A DNA stretch of 64,000 bases from Gammaproteobacteria bacterium 45_16_T64 (lineage in GTDB: Bacteria > Pseudomonadota > Gammaproteobacteria > Pseudomonadales > Ketobacteraceae): assembly GCA_002162955.1 (NCBI GenBank), contig MABD01000038.1, positions 38,370-102,369 on the forward strand, written 5' to 3'. Under the pieces are notes generated by a model. The model saw nothing but the letters and a program-made list of their open reading frames with translations. It was not told the DNA's origin and ran no database searches. Each line of letters begins with the position of its first letter. The first letter of the stretch is position 1. A program made the translations under genes and the position numbers. Positions 8,263 through 17,798 of this stretch are shown here, in pieces.

Positions 8263-8308
8263 ATCAAAAATAGCTAACGGTTCATAGCGCTAAATATTCC
8301 ATTCAGTC

Positions 8309-9922
8309 TTAGAAATCATACATTAATATATTCTCAATGTTTCTTTCTGCTAGCGCCGATATGGTCAATGCGGGATTCACAGAGCCCGTAGATCCATTGA
8401 CCATGGCCCCGTCCATCACATACAAACGATCGTAACCATCGACTCGTCCATAGGCGTCCGTTGCTTTGCCCAATATCGCTCCACCCAATGGATGCGCAGT
8501 GAATGACGCAATGACATCTTTTTCACCAAGAATTCCAGGGAGCGTATGGCTAGCGTCAGCGATTTTATTATTGAGCTGTCTGGCTGAGGCAACAACAGCA
8601 TCGTTACCTTCTTTGGGCCAAAGCAACGTGGTGGAATCTGTGTCGGAATCATACTGGAACTTACAACGATTCGTCATATCAAATCCCATACCGAGGGACC
8701 CAATAGCTGAAATATTGATGGGTAAGTGAAGACCATACCAATTTTCAAATGTGGTGGGCACCGCTAATGAATCATCATGAATCTTAGAGCGACAGGGTGA
8801 GGCTTGAAAGGGTGCGAAAGTTGTACTCAGAGTCCGACTAACAGCGGTATCACCATTGGTTCCCCAACCTTCTCCAATGTGTTCGTTGAGATTGGGTAAT
8901 GTGCCTAGCTCTCTTGCTTTGAGTAATATTTCTGAGGTGCCAATAGATCCAGCGGCCATAAATAAATAGTCTGTTGATAAGGTATATTTTTCTATGACAT
9001 CACCCATAGGATCAGTCTGTGTTACCTCAACGAGGTATCGATTATCACTACCTCGGCTAATACCGGTGACGGTTGTGCCTGAGTAGACGGTGGTATAGCC
9101 AGATTCTTCTGCATATTGTAAATAGTTTTGTGTCACATCAAACTTTGCACCGTTAGCATTGCCATGATTACTTTCACCGCGTAGTGCAGAATAGCGATTA
9201 AAGAACCATCCTTCTTTTTTAACAACGTCCCAGTTCCAGATACCGTCCACTTTTTCTGGCTCATACCCTGCTGAACGAACCTGAGAATCCCATACTCTAC
9301 TATGATCAAAACTTGGTAGATAATACACGCTGTCAGGCATAGTGCTTAGACGTAACATTTCTCGGACGCGAGGATAATAAATATCATTCATTTCGTCGTA
9401 ATCGACATTATCTTCAAATATTTCTTCAAAGTACTCACGCTCAGGCTGAATCATTACACCGGTAAATACTTTTGATCCACCGCCAACACAGGCACCTCTC
9501 CAGACTTCAATATTTTCATACTCGGTGACGTCGAGTATGCCCGCGAACTTATCAAAGCTAAAGGTTAATCCGGTAATATGCGTTGTTTCAGTCTTGTGCC
9601 AAAAAGCGCGTCCATCGGGGAAAAAATCAGAAGAGTGAATCTCTCGCCGTGGATGTTTAGGCCAACGTAATCCTCTTTCTAGTACGGTGGTTTCGATGCC
9701 AGCTTGCGCCAATCGATAGGCAGAGATGGCACCACCAAATCCAGAACCAATAACAAGAGCAGGAGTGTAAGCTGGTGGTTTAGGGACAGGGTAAAACAGT
9801 TCTGGTATATCCCGACGGTATTTTTCTTCGGGAGTATGTGCCGATGCAGTGGTTGCAACCGTTGGGGCGAGCGCAGCAGCACTGGCGACACTGGAGTTCT
9901 TAAGGAAGTCCCTACGTTTCAT
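8309..9922 (-). CDS. Cholesterol-oxidase-like GMC flavoprotein, Tat-exported
   Basis: A 537-residue protein starting with a Tat signal (MKRRDFLKNSSVASAAALAP). The Rossmann FAD motif ALVIGSGFGGAISAYRLAQ lies at about residues 55-75. Bulk FAD contacts are in WRGACVGGGSKVFTG, and the C-terminal GMC block is FTAHPLGGAILG with GSVNPALTISALAERNIEN. The His of AHPLGG, the Asn of VNPALT and a Glu in TFENWYGL correspond to the His/Asn/Glu catalytic set of class I (non-covalent FAD) cholesterol oxidases. It probably oxidises 3-beta-hydroxysterols or a related alcohol in the periplasm using oxygen. It is transcribed alone. The exact substrate is an inference; other sterol or terpenoid alcohols are possible. 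Confidence 0.8.
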   Translation of the reverse strand: MKRRDFLKNSSVASAAALAPTVATTASAHTPEEKYRRDIPELFYPVPKPPAYTPALVIGSGFGGAISAYRLAQAGIETTVLERGLRWPKHPRREIHSSDFFPDGRAFWHKTETTHITGLTFSFDKFAGILDVTEYENIEVWRGACVGGGSKVFTGVMIQPEREYFEEIFEDNVDYDEMNDIYYPRVREMLRLSTMPDSVYYLPSFDHSRVWDSQVRSAGYEPEKVDGIWNWDVVKKEGWFFNRYSALRGESNHGNANGAKFDVTQNYLQYAEESGYTTVYSGTTVTGISRGSDNRYLVEVTQTDPMGDVIEKYTLSTDYLFMAAGSIGTSEILLKARELGTLPNLNEHIGEGWGTNGDTAVSRTLSTTFAPFQASPCRSKIHDDSLAVPTTFENWYGLHLPINISAIGSLGMGFDMTNRCKFQYDSDTDSTTLLWPKEGNDAVVASARQLNNKIADASHTLPGILGEKDVIASFTAHPLGGAILGKATDAYGRVDGYDRLYVMDGAMVNGSTGSVNPALTISALAERNIENILMYDF

Positions 9923-10085
9923 TATATTAATTCCAATAATTAGTGGAGGGCGATACTAGCAGGCTAAAAAATGCTCGAAAAGGGCATTGAGTCACTGAAT
10001 TTATTTACATGATTTTACAAATTCTAAGCATGGCGGATGAGCGGTATATGAAAGCTGGCTACATGTATATTTGGGGGCGATTAAT

Positions 10086-12851
10086 TTATTGTACGGTAAG
10101 AATAGCGGCCTCTAATTGTGGTACATCAATGGGTTTTGCAAGGTGGCCATTGCAGCCGGCTTGTTTACATTGATCGATATCATCCTGCGATGTGTTTCCC
10201 GTGAGAGCAAAAATAGGAGTGTTTATGTTGAACGTTCGTAGGTGACGCACAGCGCTGAGCCCATCCATTAATGGCATGTCCATATCCATAAGAATAATAT
10301 CGATGTCATTCGTAATGGTTTGGCCTATCGCCTCGATGCCATTGTGTGCGGTAATGACGTTAGCGTCCAAGCGTCGTAAATGAAATCCAATCAGTTGTTG
10401 ATTAACGTCATTATCATCGGCCACCAGCACGTTAATCTGAGATTGTGTATTCACGGTCTCGTTCGTTAATGTTTGGTTTGCGGCGGTATTGTTATATGAA
10501 CTGTAGGATTGATCTTCCTGTGTCCATTCGGTGTCTCTTGTCAGCGCAGGTTGAATTGTGAGGGTAAAGGTGCTGCCGCTACCGTAAATACTTTCAACAC
10601 TAATATCACCCCCTAATGCATTGGCGATAAGGCGGGATAAATGGAGTCCAAGACCGGTACCCCCAAAGTTTCTTGATGTACTGCTGTCTGCTTGAGTAAA
10701 GGCGTTAAAGAGACGATCTTTTTGTTCTTCCTTTAAGCCAATGCCTGTGTCTTTAATAGCAAAAGATAAGGCTTGGGTGTCTTGATCAAAGGATACCGTA
10801 ATTAACACATTACCTTCGTGGGTAAATTTCACGGAGTTGGAACATAAATTAATAAGCGCTTGCTTTAAGCGAGTAGGATCACTGGTAATAATTTTCGGTA
10901 GCGGATGTATAAGCTCAAGATCCAATTGAATATCTTTTTCTGATGCGAGGATCCAAATAAAATCCAGAACGTCATGGCAGAGAGACGGTAGATTGCATTG
11001 TATATCTTCAATATCTAATTTTTGAGATTCAATCTTAGAAAGGTCAAGTACATCATTAATCAGTGATAACATGTGCCGAGCACTATTATCGATGATCCTG
11101 ACATGTTGCATGCGGTCCTTGGCGTCTGTGTCTTTCGCGAGAGCAATTTGTGAATATCCAAGAATCGCCGTTAAGGGGGTTCGAAATTCATGACTCATAC
11201 TGGCGAAGAATTGCATTCTTGCCTGGTTGCTGGATTCGGCAGCAATCCGTTTTTTTTCTTCGGCTTCACGTATTTTACGTTCAGTAATATCAATTACCAA
11301 ACCTTCAGCGCTACGTGGATTTCCTGCACTATCTTTTTCAATCTGCATGGTAATAGCGAGCCAAATAGATTGGGCTGATTCAGTCTGTCTTACTTCTGTT
11401 TCGAAGTCTTTTACAAAACCTCTTTCGATAAGAATGTCACTGAGTTCTTTTTGTATCGGTATTGGGAAATATGAAAATGCATCAGAATCGGAAGCAAGGA
11501 TCAGCTTGTTGGGTATATTTACAATGGCGCAAAAGGCGTCGTTACTGGTGAAGACTTGCGTGCGGTAGTTATATTGGAATCGCCCCTCGACGGATTTGTC
11601 ATAGATATCTTGGTACATTTCCAAATGCTCTATTGCTGCTCGTTGCGCGAGTCGGGTTCGAGCGGCAAGCGCGAAAGAAAGTAGTAGTGCTTCCCACGCG
11701 AATCCTAGGTGCAATGACCAGAGTATAAAGGGGTGAAATTCAATAAAGCCATTGGCCATTAAGGAGAATGTAATGACCCCTATGACAACAAATACTTCTG
11801 CTATGAGTAGATACCGAGCGGTGGGTATGCGTTTTATCACTGCAGTGATAAGTGTGACGACCGCGATAGGCATAACAAGGGCTGAATAGAGTTGCATAAC
11901 AATATTGGAAACCGCAAGATTATCAGTCAGTATAATGATACTGCTGACGACTGCACCAGCTGCAAAAATAGTTTTAAAGGCTAGTGCGAGCGGCTTTGAG
12001 AAATATATACGATCTAATGCATGCCAGACAAAGAGTGCGTAAAAGAATAGCGTTAAAGTGCTATCAATAAGGCCTAATTGAATGTTGAGATCAGGGTTGT
12101 TGGGTAGTAACCACTTCAATGTGGACCCATCAAAGTAAGCCCCAGAATAAATGGCAGTGCCAACAAAAAGCAAATAAAACCCATATACCGGCTGCCTGAG
12201 TAGTAGGAATAGGCACAGATTGTAGACAAATGCCGATAGCATGATGGCGTAATATGACACCATAATGCCCTGGATCCATTCATTGGTTTGAATAAATTGA
12301 TTATTCGATAATAGGGTCAAGGGTAACTGAGCGGGTACGCCAGATTGCTTGTTGTCGGTCCAGCCTATTAGCGTAAAGGGTGCAGATTGAACCGGTAGGT
12401 CCACGTTATAGCGAATGGTATCTATCTCGCGAGAGGAGAAGGGTTTTAGAAAGCCTGTATGTAAGACTCTATAATCGTCCTCTTGCATTGCGGTCGGTAT
12501 ACGCAAATGAAGATGATCGATGAGGCCCGGTTGATTTACGACATGTAAAGTAAGGGTCTTGGGCTTCACTTGGTTATTGAGTTGAATTCTTATGCGAAAC
12601 CAATAGCGACTACTAGGGTTGGGACCCTTAAATACCGGTAGGGTATTGCGTACCCAACGGGATTCGTATTGATCTGAAGAGAGTAGATCCTCATATGTCA
12701 GGGATCGATCAGGATCTTCTATGTATTCAATAAATGGTGCAAGGGTGAAAGGTGTGGCTAAACTATCAACCACCGCCAACGGCGAAGAGGTTGCTGGGTG
12801 AGCAATTGAAAGAAGTAATATACAAAAAACGAGTCGAGCCATCATCAACAT
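10086..12851 (-). CDS. 7TMR-DISM hybrid sensor histidine kinase with PAS and receiver domains
   Basis: Order of domains: signal peptide; 7TMR-DISMED2 extracellular jelly-roll (about residues 30-170, RYWFRIRIQLNN); seven-helix 7TMR-DISM bundle (about 190-400); PAS (about 420-530, followed by GLVIDITERK); HisKA with FFASMSHEFRTPLTAILGYS; HATPase with N-box NLCSNSVKFTHEG and GTGLGLHLSRLI; C-terminal receiver with the acceptor Asp in ILMDMDMPLMDG. This inner-membrane kinase would sense a periplasmic ligand, probably carbohydrate-like, and relay phosphate to its own receiver. No HPt domain and no partner regulator lie beside it. The second ATG at 12845 is also possible. Confidence 0.9.
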   Translation of the reverse strand: MLMMARLVFCILLLSIAHPATSSPLAVVDSLATPFTLAPFIEYIEDPDRSLTYEDLLSSDQYESRWVRNTLPVFKGPNPSSRYWFRIRIQLNNQVKPKTLTLHVVNQPGLIDHLHLRIPTAMQEDDYRVLHTGFLKPFSSREIDTIRYNVDLPVQSAPFTLIGWTDNKQSGVPAQLPLTLLSNNQFIQTNEWIQGIMVSYYAIMLSAFVYNLCLFLLLRQPVYGFYLLFVGTAIYSGAYFDGSTLKWLLPNNPDLNIQLGLIDSTLTLFFYALFVWHALDRIYFSKPLALAFKTIFAAGAVVSSIIILTDNLAVSNIVMQLYSALVMPIAVVTLITAVIKRIPTARYLLIAEVFVVIGVITFSLMANGFIEFHPFILWSLHLGFAWEALLLSFALAARTRLAQRAAIEHLEMYQDIYDKSVEGRFQYNYRTQVFTSNDAFCAIVNIPNKLILASDSDAFSYFPIPIQKELSDILIERGFVKDFETEVRQTESAQSIWLAITMQIEKDSAGNPRSAEGLVIDITERKIREAEEKKRIAAESSNQARMQFFASMSHEFRTPLTAILGYSQIALAKDTDAKDRMQHVRIIDNSARHMLSLINDVLDLSKIESQKLDIEDIQCNLPSLCHDVLDFIWILASEKDIQLDLELIHPLPKIITSDPTRLKQALINLCSNSVKFTHEGNVLITVSFDQDTQALSFAIKDTGIGLKEEQKDRLFNAFTQADSSTSRNFGGTGLGLHLSRLIANALGGDISVESIYGSGSTFTLTIQPALTRDTEWTQEDQSYSSYNNTAANQTLTNETVNTQSQINVLVADDNDVNQQLIGFHLRRLDANVITAHNGIEAIGQTITNDIDIILMDMDMPLMDGLSAVRHLRTFNINTPIFALTGNTSQDDIDQCKQAGCNGHLAKPIDVPQLEAAILTVQ

Positions 12852-13029
12852 AACTTTAATGTTAGCAGATTCTACTGATCCCTAGATGAGCAGTATTATA
12901 GGCCATTTGGCTATGTTTGATAACGTTAGGTTATTAAGATGTGATCTGTGAGACGTTTTAGTTAGGAAGCAGTGGGTAACCGAGACGATTCTTTTGAATG
13001 ATCTGATTACCTACTGTGCGATATAGGGC

Positions 13030-13890
13030 TTATCGATTACTTAAGTCCAGATTATTCCAGATGCTTAAGCTGGGCTCTGTTTGGTTGAGCGTATAGAAAT
13101 GGAAGCCAGGTGCTCCTAAGTCCAGTAATTGCTCGCATAACCCTGTGACCACTTCTTCGCCAAACTTGGTGATGTAATCCAAGTCGGTGGAGTGATTTTC
13201 AATGCGCGTACGTATCCAGCGTGGAATTTCTGCACCGCACATGTTGGAAAAGCGCATTAAATTATCATGATTGGTGATAGGCATGATGCCAACAACCAAT
13301 GGGATATCTATGCCCATCTTTTCACAGCTATCAACAAAGAATTTATAGGAATCGACACTATAAAAATACTGGGTGATAGCACTACTTGCACCAGCATCGA
13401 CTTTGGCTTTAAACGCAAGCAAGTCTGCATCCATTGAGGCAGCTTGAGGGTGCATTTCAGGATAGGCGGCAACTTCTAAATGGAAGTGATCTCCGGTTTC
13501 CTCTCGAATAAAGGCCACAAGGTCGCTGGCGTATTTTAGCTCGCCAGACGATGCGCCCATACCTGAGGGTAAATCACCACGCAACGTGACGATTCTCTCA
13601 ATACCATTTTTCTTATAGTGCTGAATAAGTTCACGTAGTTGTTCACGCGAATCACCCACGCACGATAAATGTGGTGCAGTGGATATGCCAGTAGATTTTT
13701 GTATATCTAGCACGGTATCTACCGTGCGGTCACGGGTTGAGCCACCCGCGCCATAGGTCACAGAGAAAAAGGCTGGGTTCTTTTCTGCCAGTTGCTCTCT
13801 GACGACTTTTAGCTTTTGTACGCCCACGTCGGTCTTAGGTGGGAAGAACTCAAAACTAAAACGTGATTTGTACTTCTTTTGAGATTCCAT
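13030..13890 (-). CDS. metF: 5,10-methylenetetrahydrofolate reductase
   Basis: A 286-residue FAD-dependent TIM barrel of the usual bacterial MetF length. Diagnostic segments are FSFEFFPPKTDVG (catalytic Glu), SVTYGAGGSTRDRTVDTV, ALRGD-like TLRGDLPSG, EVAAYPEMHPQA and FHFYTLNQ near the C-terminus. It makes 5-methyl-THF for methionine synthesis in the cytosol. It is the last gene of the minus-strand regulator-metK-ahcY-metF series, 74 bp after ahcY, consistent with a methionine/SAM-cycle operon. Confidence 0.95.
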   Translation of the reverse strand: MESQKKYKSRFSFEFFPPKTDVGVQKLKVVREQLAEKNPAFFSVTYGAGGSTRDRTVDTVLDIQKSTGISTAPHLSCVGDSREQLRELIQHYKKNGIERIVTLRGDLPSGMGASSGELKYASDLVAFIREETGDHFHLEVAAYPEMHPQAASMDADLLAFKAKVDAGASSAITQYFYSVDSYKFFVDSCEKMGIDIPLVVGIMPITNHDNLMRFSNMCGAEIPRWIRTRIENHSTDLDYITKFGEEVVTGLCEQLLDLGAPGFHFYTLNQTEPSLSIWNNLDLSNR

Positions 13891-13964
13891 AATGATTCCG
13901 ATTATCTTCTGCAGTAATGTTGCGGATTCAGCGGTTGGTTTGTTGCTGAATCCGCGATTACTGT

Positions 13965-15341
13965 TTAGTACTTGTAGCTTTCTGGCTTGTAAGGGCCTTC
14001 TACAGGAGTGTTAATGTACTCTGCCTGTTGTGATGTCATCTGTGTGATTACACCACTGAAACCTTCAACCATATCGCGTGCAACTTCTTCGTCTAGCTTT
14101 TTCGGTAGTATTTTTACATACAGGTTATCTGCTTTTTCTGCTTCTGGCAGATCGGCAAATTTAGCTTCCCAAAGATAGATTTGTGCCAAAACCTGGTTAG
14201 CAAACGAACCATCCATAATACGCGATGGGTGACCGGTTGCATTACCTAGGTTTACCAAGCGACCTTCAGACAACAAGATCAAGTGATCATCGGTATCTGA
14301 GCTACGAAGGATTTTGTGCACCTGCGGTTTAACGTCTATCCATTCCCAGTTTTCACGCATGTAAGCGGTATCGATTTCGCTATCAAAATGACCGATATTA
14401 CAGACAACGGCACACTTTTTTAGCGATTGCAGCATGAACTTATCACACACATCAACGTTACCAGTGGTAGTTACTACAAGGTCAGTACTTTGTAATAACG
14501 TGGTGTTAATACCTTCTAACGTTCCAGTGTTAATGCCGTCGATGTATGGAGAAACGACTTCGTATCCATCCATACAGGCTTGCATGGCGCAGATAGGGTC
14601 AATTTCAGTGACACGTACAATCATGCCTTCTTGGCTTAATGATGCAGCAGAACCTTTACCCACATCGCCGTAACCAATAACCAGTGCTTTCTTGCCTGCA
14701 AGGAGGTGATCAGTGCCGCGCTTGATGGCATCGTTTAAAGAATGACGACAGCCGTATTTGTTGTCGTTCTTCGATTTAGTCACCGCGTCATTGACGTTGA
14801 TCGCAGGTACTTTTAATTCGCCTTTTTCAAGCATTTCCAATAAGCGATGAACACCCGTGGTGGTCTCTTCAGAGATACCATGACAACGGGTCAGTAAGTC
14901 TTGATAATCTGCGTGTAACATTTCGGTAAGGTCACCGCCATCATCAAGAATGATATTGGCATCCCATACTTCACCGTTGGTTTCTATTGTCTGGCGAATA
15001 CACCAAAGGAATTCTTCTTCTGTTTCACCTTTCCAGGCGAATACCGGAATACCGGCAGCAGCGATAGCGGCAGCAGCGTGATCCTGGGTAGAGAAAATAT
15101 TACATGATGACCAACGCACTTCTGCACCAAGATCTACTAAGGTCTCGATGAGTACAGCGGTTTGAATGGTCATATGAATACAACCCATAATCTTTGCGCC
15201 AGCAAGAGGCTGCGTTGCGCTGTATTTGCGACGTAGCGCCATCAACGCAGGCATTTCTGTTTCCGCGATTTCAATTTCACGGCGGCCCCACTCGGCGGTG
15301 GACATATCGGCGACTTTATAATCGGTAAATTCAGTACTCAT
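13965..15341 (-). CDS. ahcY: Adenosylhomocysteinase
   Basis: A 458-residue S-adenosylhomocysteine hydrolase. N-terminal substrate domain with [17 protein letters not shown] and [20 protein letters not shown] domain with [19 protein letters not shown]-terminal lid ending [10 protein letters not shown], the usual Lys-Tyr tail that contacts NAD of the neighbouring subunit. It splits SAH to adenosine and homocysteine, relieving methyltransferase inhibition. It starts 22 bp after metK with no space for a separate promoter, so it is co-transcribed; there is also no room for a SAH riboswitch. Confidence 0.97.
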   Translation of the reverse strand: MSTEFTDYKVADMSTAEWGRREIEIAETEMPALMALRRKYSATQPLAGAKIMGCIHMTIQTAVLIETLVDLGAEVRWSSCNIFSTQDHAAAAIAAAGIPVFAWKGETEEEFLWCIRQTIETNGEVWDANIILDDGGDLTEMLHADYQDLLTRCHGISEETTTGVHRLLEMLEKGELKVPAINVNDAVTKSKNDNKYGCRHSLNDAIKRGTDHLLAGKKALVIGYGDVGKGSAASLSQEGMIVRVTEIDPICAMQACMDGYEVVSPYIDGINTGTLEGINTTLLQSTDLVVTTTGNVDVCDKFMLQSLKKCAVVCNIGHFDSEIDTAYMRENWEWIDVKPQVHKILRSSDTDDHLILLSEGRLVNLGNATGHPSRIMDGSFANQVLAQIYLWEAKFADLPEAEKADNLYVKILPKKLDEEVARDMVEGFSGVITQMTSQQAEYINTPVEGPYKPESYKY

Positions 15342-15363
15342 AATCGTGCTCTACTTATATAGG

Positions 15364-16524
15364 TTATAGGTTGGCTGCGGCTTTTAAAGCGTCTGCTTTG
15401 TCTGTGGCTTCCCAAGTGAATTCTTTGTCTTCACGACCAAAGTGTCCGTAGGCTGCGGTTGGACGATAGATTGGGCGACGAAGATCGAGCATTTCAATAA
15501 GGCCGCGAGGGCGCAGGTCAAAATGTTCTCTTACTAATGTGACAATTTGTTCGTCACTGATTTTTCCAGTACCGAAAGTGTTGATACTGATAGATGTAGG
15601 TTCTGCTACACCAATCGCGTAAGACACTTGAATTTCACACCGTTCGGCTAAACCGGCAGCGACAACATTTTTCGCAACATATCGACCCGCGTAGGCGGCA
15701 GATCGATCCACTTTGGAGGGGTCCTTACCAGAGAAGGCTCCACCACCGTGGCGTGCCATGCCGCCGTAGGTGTCTACGATGATCTTACGACCCGTCAGAC
15801 CACAATCGCCCACAGGGCCACCAATGATAAACTGCCCCGTGGGATTAATGTGATACAAGGTGTCTTTATGGAGCCATTCAGCTGGTAGTACCTTTTTGAT
15901 GACTTCTTCCATTATCGCTTCTTGCAGATCAGCTAACTTAATATCGGGATCATGCTGGGTTGATAATACAACCGCATCTACGGCGACAGGCTTATTGTTT
16001 TCGTAGCGTAGTGTGACCTGGCTTTTTGCATCGGGGCGTAACCATGACAGTATGCCTTGCTTACGTAAATACGCTTGGCGCTGGACCAGTTTGTGAGAAT
16101 AATGTACTGGTGCAGGCATCAACACGTCAGTTTCATTGGTAGCGTAACCAAACATAAGGCCTTGATCGCCAGCGCCGAGGTCTTTCTCTTCGGCTTCATC
16201 AACACCGATCGCGATATCGCTAGACTGTTTGCCGATCGCATTTAATACTGCACAAGATGCGCCGTCAAAGCCGACATCAGAGCTGTCATAGCCGATATCC
16301 AAGATGACATCACGTACGATCTCTTCAAGATCAACATAGGTATTGGTGCGTACTTCACCGGCAATAACAACCATGCCGGTTTTCACCAGTGTTTCGACAG
16401 CAACACGGGAGTGACTGTCATCGGTTAGCATGGCATCCAATATGGCATCGGATATCTGGTCTGCCATTTTGTCTGGATGGCCTTCTGAGACGGACTCGGA
16501 AGTAAAAACGGAATATTCACTCAT
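15364..16524 (-). CDS. metK: S-adenosylmethionine synthetase
   Basis: A 386-residue MetK of normal size. ATP/methionine motifs: [19 protein letters not shown] near the N-terminus, [16 protein letters not shown], the P-loop-like [19 protein letters not shown], and the metal-binding Asp/Lys residues around them. It forms SAM from methionine and ATP in the cytosol. It begins 15 bp downstream of the ArsR-type regulator gene, so both are in one transcript under the palindromic operator upstream. Confidence 0.97.
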   Translation of the reverse strand: MSEYSVFTSESVSEGHPDKMADQISDAILDAMLTDDSHSRVAVETLVKTGMVVIAGEVRTNTYVDLEEIVRDVILDIGYDSSDVGFDGASCAVLNAIGKQSSDIAIGVDEAEEKDLGAGDQGLMFGYATNETDVLMPAPVHYSHKLVQRQAYLRKQGILSWLRPDAKSQVTLRYENNKPVAVDAVVLSTQHDPDIKLADLQEAIMEEVIKKVLPAEWLHKDTLYHINPTGQFIIGGPVGDCGLTGRKIIVDTYGGMARHGGGAFSGKDPSKVDRSAAYAGRYVAKNVVAAGLAERCEIQVSYAIGVAEPTSISINTFGTGKISDEQIVTLVREHFDLRPRGLIEMLDLRRPIYRPTAAYGHFGREDKEFTWEATDKADALKAAANL

Positions 16525-16539
16525 GGGTATTTTCCTTTT

Positions 16540-17541
16540 TTAGCGTATTTCAAATCGTCGTACTTGCACCTGGAAGCCGTTACGCAGTCCTAGGTATAAA
16601 CTTTCTTTATCTTCAAACCCTGCGGCTAATGCCCATTGGCTAAGCTCATCGGGGTCAAATCCAAGCCATAGGTCACCGCAATTGTCGATCGCCCAACTTT
16701 GATCATGACGACATAAATCAGTCACAATCAGCGAGCCACCTTTCGGTAGTAATTTAGCTGTATCGTTAAATACGTCAGCCGGAGACGGTACGTGGTGTAA
16801 GACCATATTGCAGATGATATGGTCTGGACGCAGGGTTTCCTTTAATGCTGTTTGCGTATCCCCCAGCATAAAGCTGATATTGTTCAGTTGCTTGTTTTGG
16901 CAATGATGTTGCGCTTTTTCAAGCATTTCTTCTGAAATATCTAAGGCAATGACTTGTTGGCACAGCGGAGCGATTTCTTCAAGAAATGCACCTTCACCGG
17001 GTCCAATCTCTAATATGCAATTGGGCTTATCTGTATTGCTTGCAAAAGAATGTAATAGTAGGTCTTTCGCATTTTCAGCATATTGCGCATAGGGGGCGAT
17101 AGTTTCTTGTTGCTCTCGAAACTGGCTAGCGTTCTTATTAAAGAACAGTTTGGCCGCATCTGCCCGATGTTGTTTGGTCGCGCGTATGTTTGTAAGTACT
17201 AACTCAGAAAGGGCGAGGGTGTCTATTGCTAGGTATAGAGCATTAAGTAGTTGGCCAGATGCACTATTTTTATCCGCGAGGATACGTCGATAAAAGATCG
17301 AGTTGCCTTCTCTACGGGTCGTGACGGCCCCTGCTTTGGCGAGTACTTTCAAATGGTGGCTCATGCCGGATTGTTTGATATCAAAAATATTACACAGCTC
17401 TAATACACCTAGGGAGTCAGTTTTTAATGCCCGTAATATTTCAAGACGCAATGGGTCACCCGCTCCCTTGAGTAAGGAAGCAAGGTCAAGATAACTAAGT
17501 TCTTGCGCTGCTGATTGGGTCATTTTGCTAGGTTTAGGCAC
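16540..17541 (-). CDS. sahR: ArsR-family regulator fused to SAM-dependent methyltransferase (SahR-like)
   Basis: Residues about 15-95 are an ArsR/SmtB winged HTH (LLKGAGDPLRLEILRALKT, GMSHHLKVLAKAGAVTTRRE, then a beta hairpin). No metal-binding Cys pair of the ELxVCDL type is complete: LELCNIFDI retains one Cys. Residues about 170-300 are a class I methyltransferase fold (ILEIGPGEGAFLEEI; VIALDISEEML; NMVLHHVPSPADVF). First gene of the metK-ahcY-metF operon. From memory, SahR regulators of this family repress SAM-cycle genes and respond to SAH; the methyltransferase-like domain is the natural SAM/SAH sensor here. That link is inference. Start MPKPSK; the ATG at residue 7 is an alternative. 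Confidence 0.8.
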   Translation of the reverse strand: MPKPSKMTQSAAQELSYLDLASLLKGAGDPLRLEILRALKTDSLGVLELCNIFDIKQSGMSHHLKVLAKAGAVTTRREGNSIFYRRILADKNSASGQLLNALYLAIDTLALSELVLTNIRATKQHRADAAKLFFNKNASQFREQQETIAPYAQYAENAKDLLLHSFASNTDKPNCILEIGPGEGAFLEEIAPLCQQVIALDISEEMLEKAQHHCQNKQLNNISFMLGDTQTALKETLRPDHIICNMVLHHVPSPADVFNDTAKLLPKGGSLIVTDLCRHDQSWAIDNCGDLWLGFDPDELSQWALAAGFEDKESLYLGLRNGFQVQVRRFEIR

Positions 17542-17580
17542 TAATAATTCTGATAAATCGTTAAAGCAGTCTAGCAGCGA

Positions 17581-17616
17581 ATCAATCTATATCAAAATAT
17601 TTTGATATAGATTGAT
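17581..17616. promoter_or_regulatory. Perfect 36-bp palindrome, candidate operator for the SAM-cycle regulator
   Basis: All 36 bases read the same on both strands. Each arm contains two ATCAA half-sites exactly 10 bp apart (17581-17585 and 17591-17595; TTGAT at 17602-17606 and 17612-17616), so four half-sites face one side of the helix. The inner core ATATCAA...TTGATAT resembles, as I remember it, the SahR operator. It lies 40 bp upstream of the regulator start and 182 bp upstream of tkt, so autoregulation of the minus-strand operon is the likeliest role. Confidence 0.75.
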
Positions 17617-17798
17617 GAAAAAAATGTAAATTCCTTGGATTAGCCCATAACCTGGGGCTTTTTGGAGGCAATAGAGAACAATCATTTGATGACAGACCCA
17701 AGGTAAGCGACAATAGCGCCTCAATTTTATGTGGCAATTTTCGTTGCACTTTTGCTCAGTAATATGAGTACAACAAACTTATTTAGGAGTCCGTCTGG

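Noticed and set aside
12970..13016. Inverted repeat after metF (CAGTGGGTAA/TTACCTACTG) as terminator
   Set aside because: It has a long loop, one G-U pair and no T-tract on the minus strand; too weak to annotate.
15342..15363. SAM or SAH riboswitch ahead of ahcY
   Set aside because: The 22-bp gap between metK and ahcY is far too short for an aptamer.
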